Source of the DNA: Calditrichota bacterium
Lineage (GTDB): Bacteria > Calditrichota > Calditrichia > Calditrichales > Calditrichaceae
NCBI GenBank assembly: GCA_013151275.1
Contig: JAADIP010000133.1
Span: 1-49,763, forward strand
Reading direction: 5' to 3'
Length of the DNA stretch: 49,763 bases
Positions 1-8,528 of this stretch are shown here, piece after piece. Each line of letters starts with the position of its first letter. The first letter of the stretch is position 1. The notes beneath the pieces were generated by a model. That model was not told the DNA's origin, did no database searches, and saw only the letters and a program-made list of their open reading frames with translations. The position numbers and the translations under genes are program-made.

Positions 1-30
1 CCCTGTTTTTAGCGGATGCTGCAGGGGGCG

Positions 31-215
31 GAGTGATGCGTAAAATTAAAGATTAAAGGAAAAAGATGAAAGATTAAAGCAAAGGTAATCAGAAAGCAGA
101 ATGCAGAAAACAGTGAATAGTGACAAAGTAACAGAGTAACAGAGTAACAGAGTAACCCTTAACCCTTATACCCTTACACCCTTAACCACTAACGAAAATC
201 ATAAATCGCAAATCC
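31..215. repeat. Mosaic of short tandem repeats, block 1
   Basis: This gene-free stretch downstream of the membrane-protein gene is built from the modules seen in the other large intergenic regions: A-rich GATTAAAGG/GATGAAAGATT units, an AGAAAGCAGAATGCAGAAA module, tandem AGTAACAG octamers (about 125-155), CCCTTAAC/CCCTTACAC units (about 155-188) and ATAAATC units (about 200-215). The order matches blocks near 4.6-5.0 kb and 36.1-36.3 kb. I see no coding potential in it. The repeats are directly visible; any function is unknown. Confidence 0.8.
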
Positions 216-240
216 TTCACGCGTCACTTTAAAAAAGAAT

Positions 241-804
241 CTACCCCTGCATTTTTGATAGCAACTGTTTGATCTTACGCTTTTCCTGCGCAATCCGAAA
301 AAACGAATGCACCGGACCTACGCCCGCTCCTATTACCAGTCCCGTGACAATTACTCCGTACGGTTTTACAACCATTAATTTCAAACCTTCCAGAATATCC
401 AAATGAATCGACCACGCAATAACTATCCCCAAAGCAAATCCCAACAGTTGCATGCAGCCCGAGATTAAATATTTCTGCAGGTTTGAACGTAATTGTTCTT
501 GCTGATAAGAGATTCCCAAACGATCCATCTTTCGCTGAATTCTTTGCAGGATTCGGTCGCTGATTCCCCGGAAGAATCCGATTTTTTGATCGACGGCGGC
601 TAAAATCAATTTCAAATATTCCAAAACACGATTTATGATGGTGGCAAAAAGAAGCATTAAAAAATAGATTTTAACAATGTCCGCCGTAAAAAACGGTTCG
701 GCGTCGGCTTTTTCTCCGGCGAAAGCGTCGGTTGCCAAGACAATTAAAAAGAGAAAGACGACAAACGTCTTGATCCACAATTTTTTTTGCGATTTTCTAA
801 ACAT
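241..804 (-). CDS. Small membrane protein, paralogous to the N-terminal part of the upstream amidase
   Basis: I do not recognise a named family. With the ATG at 804 the protein has 187 residues, an N-terminal hydrophobic segment that looks like a signal peptide ending near AFA, a second hydrophobic helix, an amphipathic basic middle and two further helices. The helix order and a Gly-rich motif ending in GPVH match the N-terminal domain of the next gene upstream (SGGSEPIH there), so the two share a membrane domain. A longer reading from a TTG at 834 exists, but ATG 804 overlaps the upstream stop by only 8 bp, as in translational coupling. It probably acts with the amidase at the inner membrane; holin-like or pore-like roles are guesses. 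Confidence 0.75.
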   Translation of the reverse strand: MFRKSQKKLWIKTFVVFLFLIVLATDAFAGEKADAEPFFTADIVKIYFLMLLFATIINRVLEYLKLILAAVDQKIGFFRGISDRILQRIQRKMDRLGISYQQEQLRSNLQKYLISGCMQLLGFALGIVIAWSIHLDILEGLKLMVVKPYGVIVTGLVIGAGVGPVHSFFRIAQEKRKIKQLLSKMQG

Positions 805-1876
805 AAATAAACCGTTGTTTTTTAAAACGTTCAATATCAGCCATAATTTCAGGATTCTTTTTCCAATCCCTGATTAATTGGGTTGACTTGGCAATAAGCC
901 GTTCCAACGGAAAATTTTCGCCCGGGCAAACAATACGACCGCGACGAACGGCGCTGTGCGGCACAATGTTCTGTTCTTCAATATCGTATAAAATTCGCCA
1001 CAGGGCAATCAACTTTGCGCCTGTTTCTATTTGTTCTTCGGAGGGACGATTTTTGCCGTTAGGATTATTGGATGATCGAATCTGAAAATTACCCACAAAG
1101 CACAATCCCAGCGAATTCACATTGGAAACGCGCGGACCTTTTGCCACATGCCACCCTACCGAATCCCACCGGCAGTAATGGTGATACTCGCCGTCAAAAG
1201 TAATCACGCTATGAAAAGAAGGATCGAGCGTGTAACTTCCGCGGACATTTGTTCTTTCCTGCTTTTCCTTTTTAACCACGTCTTCAAAACTGGCGCCCGG
1301 CGACGTTCCCGAATGATGAATCACAATAAATTTTGGATTAATCTTGCGCAATCCGTGACCGGGTCGATCAGGGTAAAGTCCCCCTTGGTAAACAATGCCA
1401 ATCGAGTGCCCGGGCAATCGTCTTTGATCTGAAGTTTGAGTAAACGCCTTTTGCCGAATTTCCAGCGCTCGTTGGCTAAGCTGATCTTTATGACCTTTTA
1501 AAAAATTGATCAATTGATGAATGGGTTCGCTGCCGCCGGAAATCAAAATTCCCGAAAGAACAACATCCCACCAGCGAACGCCGGCAGAGCCGATAAGTTT
1601 TAATTCTTTCAGAATTCCCAGACCCGAAACATAACAAATACCGATTCCGGCAATTATTCCGATAGTTTGCATGATAATCATCTTTTTCAGAACGCGCTTC
1701 GATTCCTGTTCTTCATCGAGGCGAATATCGGCAAGTCGCAAAAGCTGCGTTTTTCGCCCTGCGCCGATGCCGATCAGCGTAAAAATTTTATCGAAAAACT
1801 CCAGAATGCGTTCTAAAAGAATGGAAGCCGCCAAAAATTTCAGCAGAACGGAAATATAGAGGTCAATTTCTGTCAT
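797..1876 (-). CDS. Membrane-anchored N-acetylmuramoyl-L-alanine amidase (amidase_2/PGRP fold)
   Basis: The C-terminal half (about residues 175-340) is an amidase_2 domain that should cut the lactyl-alanine bond of peptidoglycan. Zinc ligands are visible: a histidine in FIVIHHSG (about residue 187), another in VPHSAV (about 307) and the cysteine of the terminal CPG (about 317); NSLGLCFVGNF is the usual core strand. The N-terminal 145 residues carry about four hydrophobic helices and are homologous by eye to the whole downstream protein. The ATG at 1876 is preferred to a TTG nine bases upstream; neither has a clear ribosome site. Phage endolysins and recycling amidases share this fold, but fusion to a membrane domain suggests a resident cell-wall enzyme or a domesticated lysis module. 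Confidence 0.85.
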   Translation of the reverse strand: MTEIDLYISVLLKFLAASILLERILEFFDKIFTLIGIGAGRKTQLLRLADIRLDEEQESKRVLKKMIIMQTIGIIAGIGICYVSGLGILKELKLIGSAGVRWWDVVLSGILISGGSEPIHQLINFLKGHKDQLSQRALEIRQKAFTQTSDQRRLPGHSIGIVYQGGLYPDRPGHGLRKINPKFIVIHHSGTSPGASFEDVVKKEKQERTNVRGSYTLDPSFHSVITFDGEYHHYCRWDSVGWHVAKGPRVSNVNSLGLCFVGNFQIRSSNNPNGKNRPSEEQIETGAKLIALWRILYDIEEQNIVPHSAVRRGRIVCPGENFPLERLIAKSTQLIRDWKKNPEIMADIERFKKQRFIYV

Positions 1877-1946
1877 AATTTGCAAGACACTTTTTTAATG
1901 ATCGGTTTGAACCTTTACGGCTCTTGTTAATTATTCGGTATTCGGT

Positions 1947-2540
1947 TTAAAAGTCAATGTATTTCACCAGGTCTTCCCTGTTCGGCAGATGAACAATCCA
2001 GCCTTTGTAAACCATTTCTTCTATCGCCTTTTTCATTCGCGCAATATCGATTTGATGCCGGTGACAAAAATGCCAGATGTCGGTCGGCGCCACGCTGATT
2101 TCCAAAAGAAACAACTCTTCCAGACCCAGTTCTTCGTCAACTTCAACCTTAAGCCGGATTTCTTCCTGAAGATATTCAATACCTTTGGGCTTAATGTGTC
2201 TGAAGGTAAACCAGTAATTGGGCTGATCAACCAAATCGCAAATGGGAAAAGAAGGCGTTTCACGGATAAATTCTCTCAAAAAATCAACGCTCACCAGATA
2301 GGCATCTTCATCCTCGCCGCTCCACAAATCTTCCCATACCGGTCGATCGACCTTTTTCAGCCATTCGAAAAAAGAGATCTCGCTTGCCGGTAAGCGTACC
2401 AGAGTGTTCCCGTGAAAATGCTCGATAATCAGCTCGATCTCGTCCGGACGCAATGCTTCCAATTCCGCCTCGGAAAAATTGAGAAATTTTCTTCTTCTTT
2501 TTTGATCTTCTTTATCTTTGATTAAAGATTTAACATTCAT
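1947..2540 (-). CDS. Uncharacterised soluble protein
   Basis: I do not recognise this 197-residue protein. It starts at the ATG at 2540 (a TTG at 2564 would add eight residues) with a basic, Lys/Arg-rich beginning, is acidic and aromatic in the middle, and ends in a helical segment (IARMKKAIEEMVYKGWIVHL) reminiscent of a winged-helix-like end, which is only an impression. No signal peptide or membrane helix is visible, so it is probably cytoplasmic. It lies 70 bp upstream of the amidase gene on the same strand and could be cotranscribed with it. The upstream ftcD-type gene is separated by a terminator. Confidence 0.7.
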   Translation of the reverse strand: MNVKSLIKDKEDQKRRRKFLNFSEAELEALRPDEIELIIEHFHGNTLVRLPASEISFFEWLKKVDRPVWEDLWSGEDEDAYLVSVDFLREFIRETPSFPICDLVDQPNYWFTFRHIKPKGIEYLQEEIRLKVEVDEELGLEELFLLEISVAPTDIWHFCHRHQIDIARMKKAIEEMVYKGWIVHLPNREDLVKYIDF

Positions 2541-2616
2541 CGATCCACTATCCGATCTGACCAAAAACCATTCGTAAATTTAATATTTTTACGGACGGAT
2601 ACCAAATCCGCAAAAA

Positions 2617-2647
2617 TCAAAAAAATAAAGGGGCGAATTACGCCCCT
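2617..2647 (-). terminator. Rho-independent terminator after the formiminotransferase gene
   Basis: Just past the stop codon at 2653 the minus strand reads a perfect 7-bp stem AGGGGCG/CGCCCCT with a 5-base loop, followed by a T-rich run (TTTATTTTTTT). Position, GC stem and T tract all fit an intrinsic terminator for the gene ending at 2653. Confidence 0.85.
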
Positions 2648-2652
2648 GCTAT

Positions 2653-4485
2653 TTACTTAATTTTATCTTCGACAATCGAAATTATCTTATCCCGCAATTG
2701 TACGGCTTGCTTATCCAGCTCATCGCAAGTTTTACGCATTTCGTCAACAAAATCCCGATCTTCAATTTGCCCAAGATTGATCAGCACATTAAATATGCCG
2801 CCTTTAACGCCGTTGTAAGCCATTAACGCTCCCACGCCCACGTCTGTGACGGAGTTGGGATTTCCGTATCGGATGACCGTTTCCGCCACTCTTAACGCTT
2901 CCAGGCTCTGCTTAGCCGTGTTCAGCGGAACCGCTACCGCTTGTTTAAGACCATTTTGCTCGGCTTCAAATTTCCGCTCTTTTTCTTCGGGCGTTTTTGA
3001 CGGTAAACGACGCGCCTCCATGTAAACGTTAAAAGCGTTGGTGTCGGCGTCAATCGCGGCAGCCAAATCGAATTTAATCGCCTGCGCTTTTTCAGCCGCT
3101 TCGTTCAAAACCGCGTCAACCGATTCGCTGCCCCGTTTGTTGGCGGTTAAATTAGCCACCATGGAAGAGAGCGCGGCGCCTAAACTTCCCGACAAAGCGG
3201 CAATGGATCCGCCTCCGGGCGCGGGCGACTCCCGTGAGACTTCATCAATAAAATCCGTGACTTTCATTTGCACCAACGGAGCGTTCAGGTCTTCGGGCAA
3301 GCCAAGCACGCGCTCTTCGATCTTAAAATCGGCAACATCCTTTAAGCCGAGGGATTGAACGGCTGTTTCAAGAATATCACGAATGGGTATTCCCACCGAT
3401 CTGCCCTGTTGACGCAGGTAGAACATGCCGCTTTCCAGTAACGCGGGATAAGGAACCATGCCCACAATTTCGCTGCCGGTCACCACAATACCGCGTTCGG
3501 CGGCTAAGCGGCGCGTCTCTTCCAAAACGTGATGCATGGACGTCACTTTGTAATTGGTTAAATTGATCGAAATTTGAGCGCGGTCGTATTCGGGAACCAT
3601 CCAGCCGATGGCTTTGCAATATTTAAATTTTCCGGGCTTTTTAACCGACTTGCCTTCCGGATGCTGCGGATCGATTCCGTTTAGACGAAGCAAATATCTT
3701 AAATCGTAATCGTGTTCCCGTTTGCAATGGTCGATTGTCTCCTGCATGGTTTTACCCGCAAATTCACAACTTCCGCAGGGATAGTGTCCGGGTTTGTATT
3801 TCAATATTTCCGCTCCCTTAAAATAAAAAGGATGCGTGTTTCCCCGGCGGACCGATCTGCCTTTTTCCCGCAGTTCAAAAGCAATATCCGTGGCATATTT
3901 CACTTCGCGGGTGTTTAAATTGATGTTGTAAGCGATTAAAAATTCGCGAACTCCGATCACGGTTGCTCCGGCTTTGGCATTGAATTCCGCGGGACCGAAA
4001 TCGGGTTTCCAGTCGGGGTCTTTTAATTTTTCAGCCAAACCCTCGTATTCACCCTGACGAATGATCGCCAGATTCTGCCGTTCGGGTCTGGTTGCTGATT
4101 TTTCGTAAAGATAAACCGGGATTTTTAATTCTTCTCCCACCCTTTTAGCCACCTCTTTGGAAAGCTCCACGCACTCCTCAATACCAATCCCGCTCACCGG
4201 CACAAAGGGACAAACGTCGGTGGCGCCTATTCTGGGATGGGTACCGCTATGCTTGCGCATATCGATTAATTCACTCGCTTTTTTAATCGCTCTGAAAGCC
4301 GCTTCTTTCACGCCCTCCGGACTGCCTACAAAAGTCACCACCGTGCGATTCATTTCGGCGCCCGGATCAACATCTAACAAGCGCACGCCTTCGACCGCCT
4401 TGATTTCGCCGGTGATCTGATTGATCACTTCCATATCGCGTCCTTCGGAAAAATTGGGAACACATTCCACTAACGCTTTTGCCAT
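2653..4485 (-). CDS. ftcD: Bifunctional glutamate formiminotransferase / formiminotetrahydrofolate cyclodeaminase
   Basis: The protein moves the formimino group of N-formiminoglutamate (from histidine breakdown) to tetrahydrofolate, then deaminates it to 5,10-methenyl-THF. Residues 1-405 are the transferase, with the KHSGTHPRIGATD signature and a candidate catalytic His at about 83. Residues 405-610 are the cyclodeaminase, beginning near SPAPGGGSIAAL. At 610 residues it is longer than the roughly 541-residue animal enzyme because of an insert at about 208-295 carrying Cys237-x2-Cys240-x12-His253-x4-His258, a zinc-finger-like pattern; from memory, similar inserts occur in Bacteroidota enzymes. 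The ATG at 4485 has a GAGG site nine bases upstream. No hut genes are adjacent. Confidence 0.95.
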   Translation of the reverse strand: MAKALVECVPNFSEGRDMEVINQITGEIKAVEGVRLLDVDPGAEMNRTVVTFVGSPEGVKEAAFRAIKKASELIDMRKHSGTHPRIGATDVCPFVPVSGIGIEECVELSKEVAKRVGEELKIPVYLYEKSATRPERQNLAIIRQGEYEGLAEKLKDPDWKPDFGPAEFNAKAGATVIGVREFLIAYNINLNTREVKYATDIAFELREKGRSVRRGNTHPFYFKGAEILKYKPGHYPCGSCEFAGKTMQETIDHCKREHDYDLRYLLRLNGIDPQHPEGKSVKKPGKFKYCKAIGWMVPEYDRAQISINLTNYKVTSMHHVLEETRRLAAERGIVVTGSEIVGMVPYPALLESGMFYLRQQGRSVGIPIRDILETAVQSLGLKDVADFKIEERVLGLPEDLNAPLVQMKVTDFIDEVSRESPAPGGGSIAALSGSLGAALSSMVANLTANKRGSESVDAVLNEAAEKAQAIKFDLAAAIDADTNAFNVYMEARRLPSKTPEEKERKFEAEQNGLKQAVAVPLNTAKQSLEALRVAETVIRYGNPNSVTDVGVGALMAYNGVKGGIFNVLINLGQIEDRDFVDEMRKTCDELDKQAVQLRDKIISIVEDKIK

Positions 4486-4564
4486 GGTAACCTCAACGTT
4501 AATTTTACTTTACTGGCTGCATCAAAAACAGAAGTTACAAAATCTTTTGCAAAGACTAAAGTAA

Positions 4565-5052
4565 AAATAAGTCGTAATGCGTAATGCGTGATGAGTAAGA
4601 TGAAAGATTAAAGGAAAAAGATTAAAGTAAATGGTTGTCGGAAAGCAGAATGCAGAAAGCACTGAAGAGTAACAAAGGAATAAAGTCGGGACGCGTGTTT
4701 TGGCGAAAAATCGTTTAATGATTTTCTAAGACCGCGTTACTTGATTATAAAGCCCCCCTTGCCTTCGGCGTTCCCCCCTTTGAAGGGGGGAAATTAAAAG
4801 GGGGGTCTTAAATTCAGAATAAATCGATATTTAACAAAGTTATAAAGTGATAATGATGAGTAAGATGAAAGATTAAAGATTAAAGGAAAAGATTGTAAGA
4901 AAGCAGAATGCAGAAAGCCGTGATCATAATTTACCGTGTTAAGGGAGTTGAAGAGGTCCGCTTAACTCTTACACCCTTAACCCTTAACAAAAATAAGTAC
5001 CCCGCCGATGAAACTTGTCAATCATAAATCATAAATCATAAATCATAAATCG
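4565..5052. repeat. Mosaic of short tandem repeats, block 2
   Basis: The 674-bp gene-free region upstream of the formiminotransferase gene holds two successive copies of the module chain seen in block 1: GATGAGTAAGATGAAAGATTAAAGG, GAAAGCAGAATGCAGAAAGC, then CTTAACTC/CCCTTAAC units and four ATAAATC heptamers (5021-5050). Positions 4974-5050 recur in inverted orientation at 47051-47127 with about two mismatches in 77. A separate GC palindrome is embedded at 4750-4809. I see no plausible gene here. Confidence 0.85.
4750..4809. repeat. Nested GC-rich palindrome
   Basis: Two nested inverted repeats are visible: an inner TTCCCCCC/GGGGGGAA (4771-4792, TTTGAA centre) and an outer AAG(A)CCCCCC/GGGGGGTCTT pair that brackets it. 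The arrangement could fold as a cruciform or branched hairpin. It interrupts the A-rich mosaic repeats around it and looks like an inserted palindromic unit. The inverted symmetry is visible directly; mobility is inference. Confidence 0.7.
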
Positions 5053-5068
5053 AATAACGTTGTGCGGG

Positions 5069-5150
5069 AAAAATAAAAACTCCGGTCAGGCAGGAAAATA
5101 TTTGTCTTTTGCTCCAAAACGAAGTCACTGACTTTTCCCGCCTGCCGGAG
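5069..5150 (-). terminator. Long-stem terminator-like hairpin after the VIT-vWA gene
   Basis: On the minus strand, immediately after the stop at 5160, CTCCGGCAGGCGGGAAAA pairs imperfectly with TTTTCCTGCCTGACCGGAG about 35 bases later, and the distal arm is followed by TTTTTATTTTT. The long loop is unusual, but the stem position and T tract suit a transcription terminator for the gene ending at 5160. It may also be a palindromic repeat used as a terminator. Confidence 0.6.
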
Positions 5151-5159
5151 GGGGGGCAA

Positions 5160-7250
5160 TTATTTGACAAGGGTCATCTTACCGCCAAGTACGGCATCGC
5201 CAAAATCTATTATGTAAAAATAATTTCCGGACGGAGCCGCCCTGCCGTCAAGCAGGTGACCGTCCCAAAGAACTTCGTAAGTCCCGGGTCCGTCCACCCG
5301 GATAAACAGAATCCTTACCAACTCGCCGAGCGCATTGTAAATTTTAACGGCAATTGTTTTGTGCAGACTGATGTTCACTTTTAAACGAATCTTCGTGCTG
5401 GGATTAAAAGGATTCGGATAATTGCCTAAAATTTCGTAAGCCGAAGGCAACCCGTTCGATTTGCTGAGGAATGTGCCCTCTTCGATGGGTGTGTAATCTT
5501 CTCCCGACAAACTGGTGAAGGGACTGAGCACGCCAAAGTTTACGCTCAGACCGATAATTTCTTCTTTAATCACTTTTGCCTGCGGATCACTCTCACCCAG
5601 ACTGTAATATTGAATCAGCAGATATTCAATTTTCTGTTTCGCCCAGATTTTCGGTAAAAACTGGTACTGTTCGGAGGAAGAATCGCTGAGATTCATCTGG
5701 TATTGATATTCAACCGGTTTGCCGTAGGCTTCGCCGCTCAATTTCACCGTAACCGACGCCGGCTCGACAAAACGTCCGGAGATAATCATTTGCTGCCCTT
5801 TGTACAAATTGGGCAGGTTTTTCGGATAGGTTTCCTTTATTATGTTTTCCGGATAGAACGACAAAGCGGTATTGATCAGAACCGGATTGCGCACGGTCAG
5901 ATAGAATTGGGTAATCCGCGTCTCCAACTCATCGTTACCCAAAAATTCCGCAATGCCGTTATTTTGCTGGGCAAGCAGCGTTAAAAATTGTTTATTGGCG
6001 TCGTCTCCGATTCCGAAGGCGAAAATTGCCACATCAACTTCATTGTCGGTAATCGTTTGATTAATATGACTCAACAGAGAAGTGATATCCGTAATCCCGA
6101 CCGTCGGCTGTCCGTCGGTGAAAAAGATGATGATATTCGCCATGGAATCGCCGGAACTTGAAAATTGCGGAATGGCGACGTCAAAAGCGCCGGAGATATT
6201 TGTTCCGCCGTTAGCCTTAAAACCTTCGATGTAATTAATGGCGGATTGTTTGGTTTGCTCGGTGAATTCCACGTGTTCGTTACGAAAATTACTAACCGTT
6301 GAAGAAAAATCAACGATGTTGAAAAGGTCGCCTTCGTTTAAATTTTCCACAATAAATTTGGCGGCATTGCGCGCCTGAACGATCTTGTCTCCGCTCATAC
6401 TTCCGGAGCGATCCACGATCAGGGTGAACATCTTCTTAATAACCGCGGTATTTCCGCTCGGATCTGGTTCTGCAATAAAAGTAAAAAAACCGGGACTGCC
6501 GTCGTCGGGAATCACCGAATCCGGCAATAGTGTGCTCATGCTGAAAAGACCCAATTCGTCAAGCGCGAGTTCGTATTGAATTTTAAAATTATATCCGGCA
6601 ATTTTATTGGTTCGGGCAAAATACAATTGCGCGCTGTGACCGTCGTTAAAAACACTGTCGGGCGATACTTCCAGAAGATCGACAAATTTAATGGTGCGTT
6701 CCGATTGCAGGTTAAAGACAAAGGCTTGTTTTTCCAACGGGGCGGTCTGTAATAAGCGATAATCGCCCGGGTAATAAAAATTGACTCTGCCAAACTCGTA
6801 AGGCAACAGTTGCACATAAGTCAACTCCACAATGAGAACCGCGCCCGGCTTGATTTCGTGCTCGATATTGTAATAAAGCGGCGTATCGCCAAGATAGATT
6901 TTAAGATTCTGATCGATTTTGCTCCCCGATCCGGGCAGCGTTGTATCCTGAGGAGTGGGCGAAAATTTTGCCTGATACCACTTGCCGTCAACAAAAAAGT
7001 TCAATCCCGTGGCGCTTGCGCTCTCCGGCATGGGAAAACCGTATTTCACGGTCTTGTTCACGTCATAAACATTTTTAAAAACCTGAGTGCTGGTCACAAC
7101 CGCAACCTGATTTTCAACATTAACTTCAACACTGCTGGATATGAGCTTTAAATAGATGCCTTTGCTCACATCCACAATCGCCACACCGTTTGCAAAGCTT
7201 GTTGAAAACAGTGCGCCGATAAGAAATAAAAACACCGTTAACCGTTTCAT
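5160..7250 (-). CDS. Secreted VIT and von Willebrand A domain protein with C-terminal sorting tail
   Basis: Residues 1-20 are a signal peptide. About 25-185 form a VIT domain as in inter-alpha-trypsin inhibitor heavy chains. About 273-450 form a vWA domain with a complete metal site: D280-x-S-x-S in DRSGSMSG, Thr350 in NGGTN and Asp379 in FFTDG. The last 85 residues carry GNYPNPFNPSTKI and a FlgD-like/type IX-like sorting domain ending in GGKMTLVK, so the protein is probably exported and surface attached, acting in metal-dependent binding. Start ATG 7250 has a GGAGG site. The next gene upstream encodes a short protein resembling the VIT half. I infer an adhesion or surface role; no substrate is evident. 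Confidence 0.9.
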   Translation of the reverse strand: MKRLTVFLFLIGALFSTSFANGVAIVDVSKGIYLKLISSSVEVNVENQVAVVTSTQVFKNVYDVNKTVKYGFPMPESASATGLNFFVDGKWYQAKFSPTPQDTTLPGSGSKIDQNLKIYLGDTPLYYNIEHEIKPGAVLIVELTYVQLLPYEFGRVNFYYPGDYRLLQTAPLEKQAFVFNLQSERTIKFVDLLEVSPDSVFNDGHSAQLYFARTNKIAGYNFKIQYELALDELGLFSMSTLLPDSVIPDDGSPGFFTFIAEPDPSGNTAVIKKMFTLIVDRSGSMSGDKIVQARNAAKFIVENLNEGDLFNIVDFSSTVSNFRNEHVEFTEQTKQSAINYIEGFKANGGTNISGAFDVAIPQFSSSGDSMANIIIFFTDGQPTVGITDITSLLSHINQTITDNEVDVAIFAFGIGDDANKQFLTLLAQQNNGIAEFLGNDELETRITQFYLTVRNPVLINTALSFYPENIIKETYPKNLPNLYKGQQMIISGRFVEPASVTVKLSGEAYGKPVEYQYQMNLSDSSSEQYQFLPKIWAKQKIEYLLIQYYSLGESDPQAKVIKEEIIGLSVNFGVLSPFTSLSGEDYTPIEEGTFLSKSNGLPSAYEILGNYPNPFNPSTKIRLKVNISLHKTIAVKIYNALGELVRILFIRVDGPGTYEVLWDGHLLDGRAAPSGNYFYIIDFGDAVLGGKMTLVK

Positions 7251-7304
7251 GTTACCTCCGTTATTTGTTAATTTTACTTAAACTCAACATACTTAAACCC
7301 TTAT

Positions 7305-7859
7305 TCACCGGCTAAAGTCGATGATAAAGTTTTTAGCCGGATAGAAATCTTTAAAATCCCACGTGTAAAACATTCCGTCTCTGTTCTTTCTTTTGTCCGT
7401 GGGAGGATAGGAAAAAGATCGGATGTGTAACGCGGAATCGGCGACCAACTGAAAATGCGCTGTCTTCAAAGGTCGGCGCCACAATTGAGTAGAAGTCAAA
7501 ATATATTCAACCCGGGGTTTTATTACTTTTTGCCTGTATCGAATAATTAAAAACACCGTATCTTTCGGCGCAATTTTAACGGGAAATCGTACGCCCGACT
7601 TATCGGCATCAAACGTGAAATTAATACGCCGGAATTGGTCGTTAAAAATCTTTACCTCCGTGACGTTCGAATCCGGAAACGGGTAATAAATAAAACCGCT
7701 AAAAGGAGCGGACTCCGTATTGGCAAAATAGTAAATGCCCTGAACCGTAAACACATCTTTTGTCAGAAAAAAACTCAATTCCTCCCCGAAGAAGTCGAGC
7801 CCCTGTCCGTTTACAAAATTTAAACTTAAAACCAGAAAAATATTGAGGCGAACATTCAT
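7305..7859 (-). CDS. Secreted small VIT-like protein
   Basis: The product has 184 residues from ATG 7859 (a TTG at 7868 is less likely) with a signal peptide ending near VNGQG. The body is beta-rich and follows the same order of motifs as the VIT domain of the neighbouring 5160-7250 product: a strand with YYFANTES, then YYPFPDSN, then a KIAPKDTVFLIIRY stretch, then a Q-L-W-x-x-P-L-x-x-A element. I infer a stand-alone VIT-like domain without vWA or sorting tail. It is 33 bp downstream of a lipoprotein gene and 54 bp upstream of the vWA gene, so the three are likely cotranscribed. The homology is judged by eye only. Confidence 0.65.
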   Translation of the reverse strand: MNVRLNIFLVLSLNFVNGQGLDFFGEELSFFLTKDVFTVQGIYYFANTESAPFSGFIYYPFPDSNVTEVKIFNDQFRRINFTFDADKSGVRFPVKIAPKDTVFLIIRYRQKVIKPRVEYILTSTQLWRRPLKTAHFQLVADSALHIRSFSYPPTDKRKNRDGMFYTWDFKDFYPAKNFIIDFSR

Positions 7860-7892
7860 CTTTGTCAAAACGGTTTAACTCCTGTCTTTTGA

Positions 7893-8450
7893 TCATTCCG
7901 GAATTTTTGCTAAAATATCGTCAACTTCAAACTCAAACGTTTGACTCCAATAAACAACATTGTTGCACTGCTTGATAAATAATGAATCGTTTAAAGTTTC
8001 CCGGGAAATTTTCAGCCATTTTCTGAATTGAATTTTTCCCTTAAAAATGTAATTCAATCCCGAATTGGAAAGGGAATCTTCTTTAAAATAGTACTTTTCC
8101 GTAAGATTATCATCCACTCTTTTTTCGATGAATTTCGACACCACAAACAAATTACCGCGCTCCTGATTTTTAAAGCGTGGATCATCTATGTAATTATCGC
8201 CGTTCTCAAATTTAAGTCTTAATAATCCCGCAAAGGTCGTATCCGAAGGACCGTCGAAAGTCATATTTGAACTATGCCAGTAAACCTTGGATTTTAAATT
8301 TATTTCCTCGTTAACAAAATTAATGATTCCTTTGTGATAGATTTCGTCCAGGGTAATACTTTCATAATTGGCGGAGTAAATGGTTGAAAAATCGCGACAC
8401 TGCACCATGAATAACAAACTCAGAACAGGTAAAACAAATTTAGTTTTCAT
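7893..8450 (-). CDS. Putative lipoprotein of unknown function
   Basis: A 185-residue protein whose first 18 residues form a lipoprotein signal with lipobox FMVQC (Cys18). The rest is a mixed soluble domain with many aromatic and acidic residues and no motif I recognise; the final segment, VYWSQTFEFEVDDILAKIPE, looks like a closing strand-helix. A GGGGA site precedes ATG 8450. It is the first gene of the probable lipoprotein/VIT-like/VIT-vWA unit (8450 to 5160), suggesting an outer-membrane partner of the surface protein. Function not assigned. Confidence 0.7.
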   Translation of the reverse strand: MKTKFVLPVLSLLFMVQCRDFSTIYSANYESITLDEIYHKGIINFVNEEINLKSKVYWHSSNMTFDGPSDTTFAGLLRLKFENGDNYIDDPRFKNQERGNLFVVSKFIEKRVDDNLTEKYYFKEDSLSNSGLNYIFKGKIQFRKWLKISRETLNDSLFIKQCNNVVYWSQTFEFEVDDILAKIPE

Positions 8451-8503
8451 TGTAAAAATCCCCGATAAACCAATCCCTCACACCAAGCTTTTTTCATAAC
8501 TCT

Positions 8504-8528
8504 GCTCCCTGAGCTTGCCGAAGGGAGC
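8504..8528. repeat. Short palindrome of the CTGAGCTTGxCGAAGGG type
   Basis: GCTCCCT (8504-8510) and AGGGAGC (8522-8528) enclose GAGCTTGCCGA. The core resembles the widespread bacterial palindrome CCCTGAGC(C/T)TGTCGAAGGG. It sits between the gene ending at 8610 and the gene starting at 8450, where it could also act as a weak terminator, but no T tract follows on the minus strand. Confidence 0.6.

Noticed and set aside
8504..8528. Intrinsic terminator for the 8610-11075 gene
   Set aside because: A good hairpin is present but no T tract follows on the minus strand; it better fits a dispersed palindrome.
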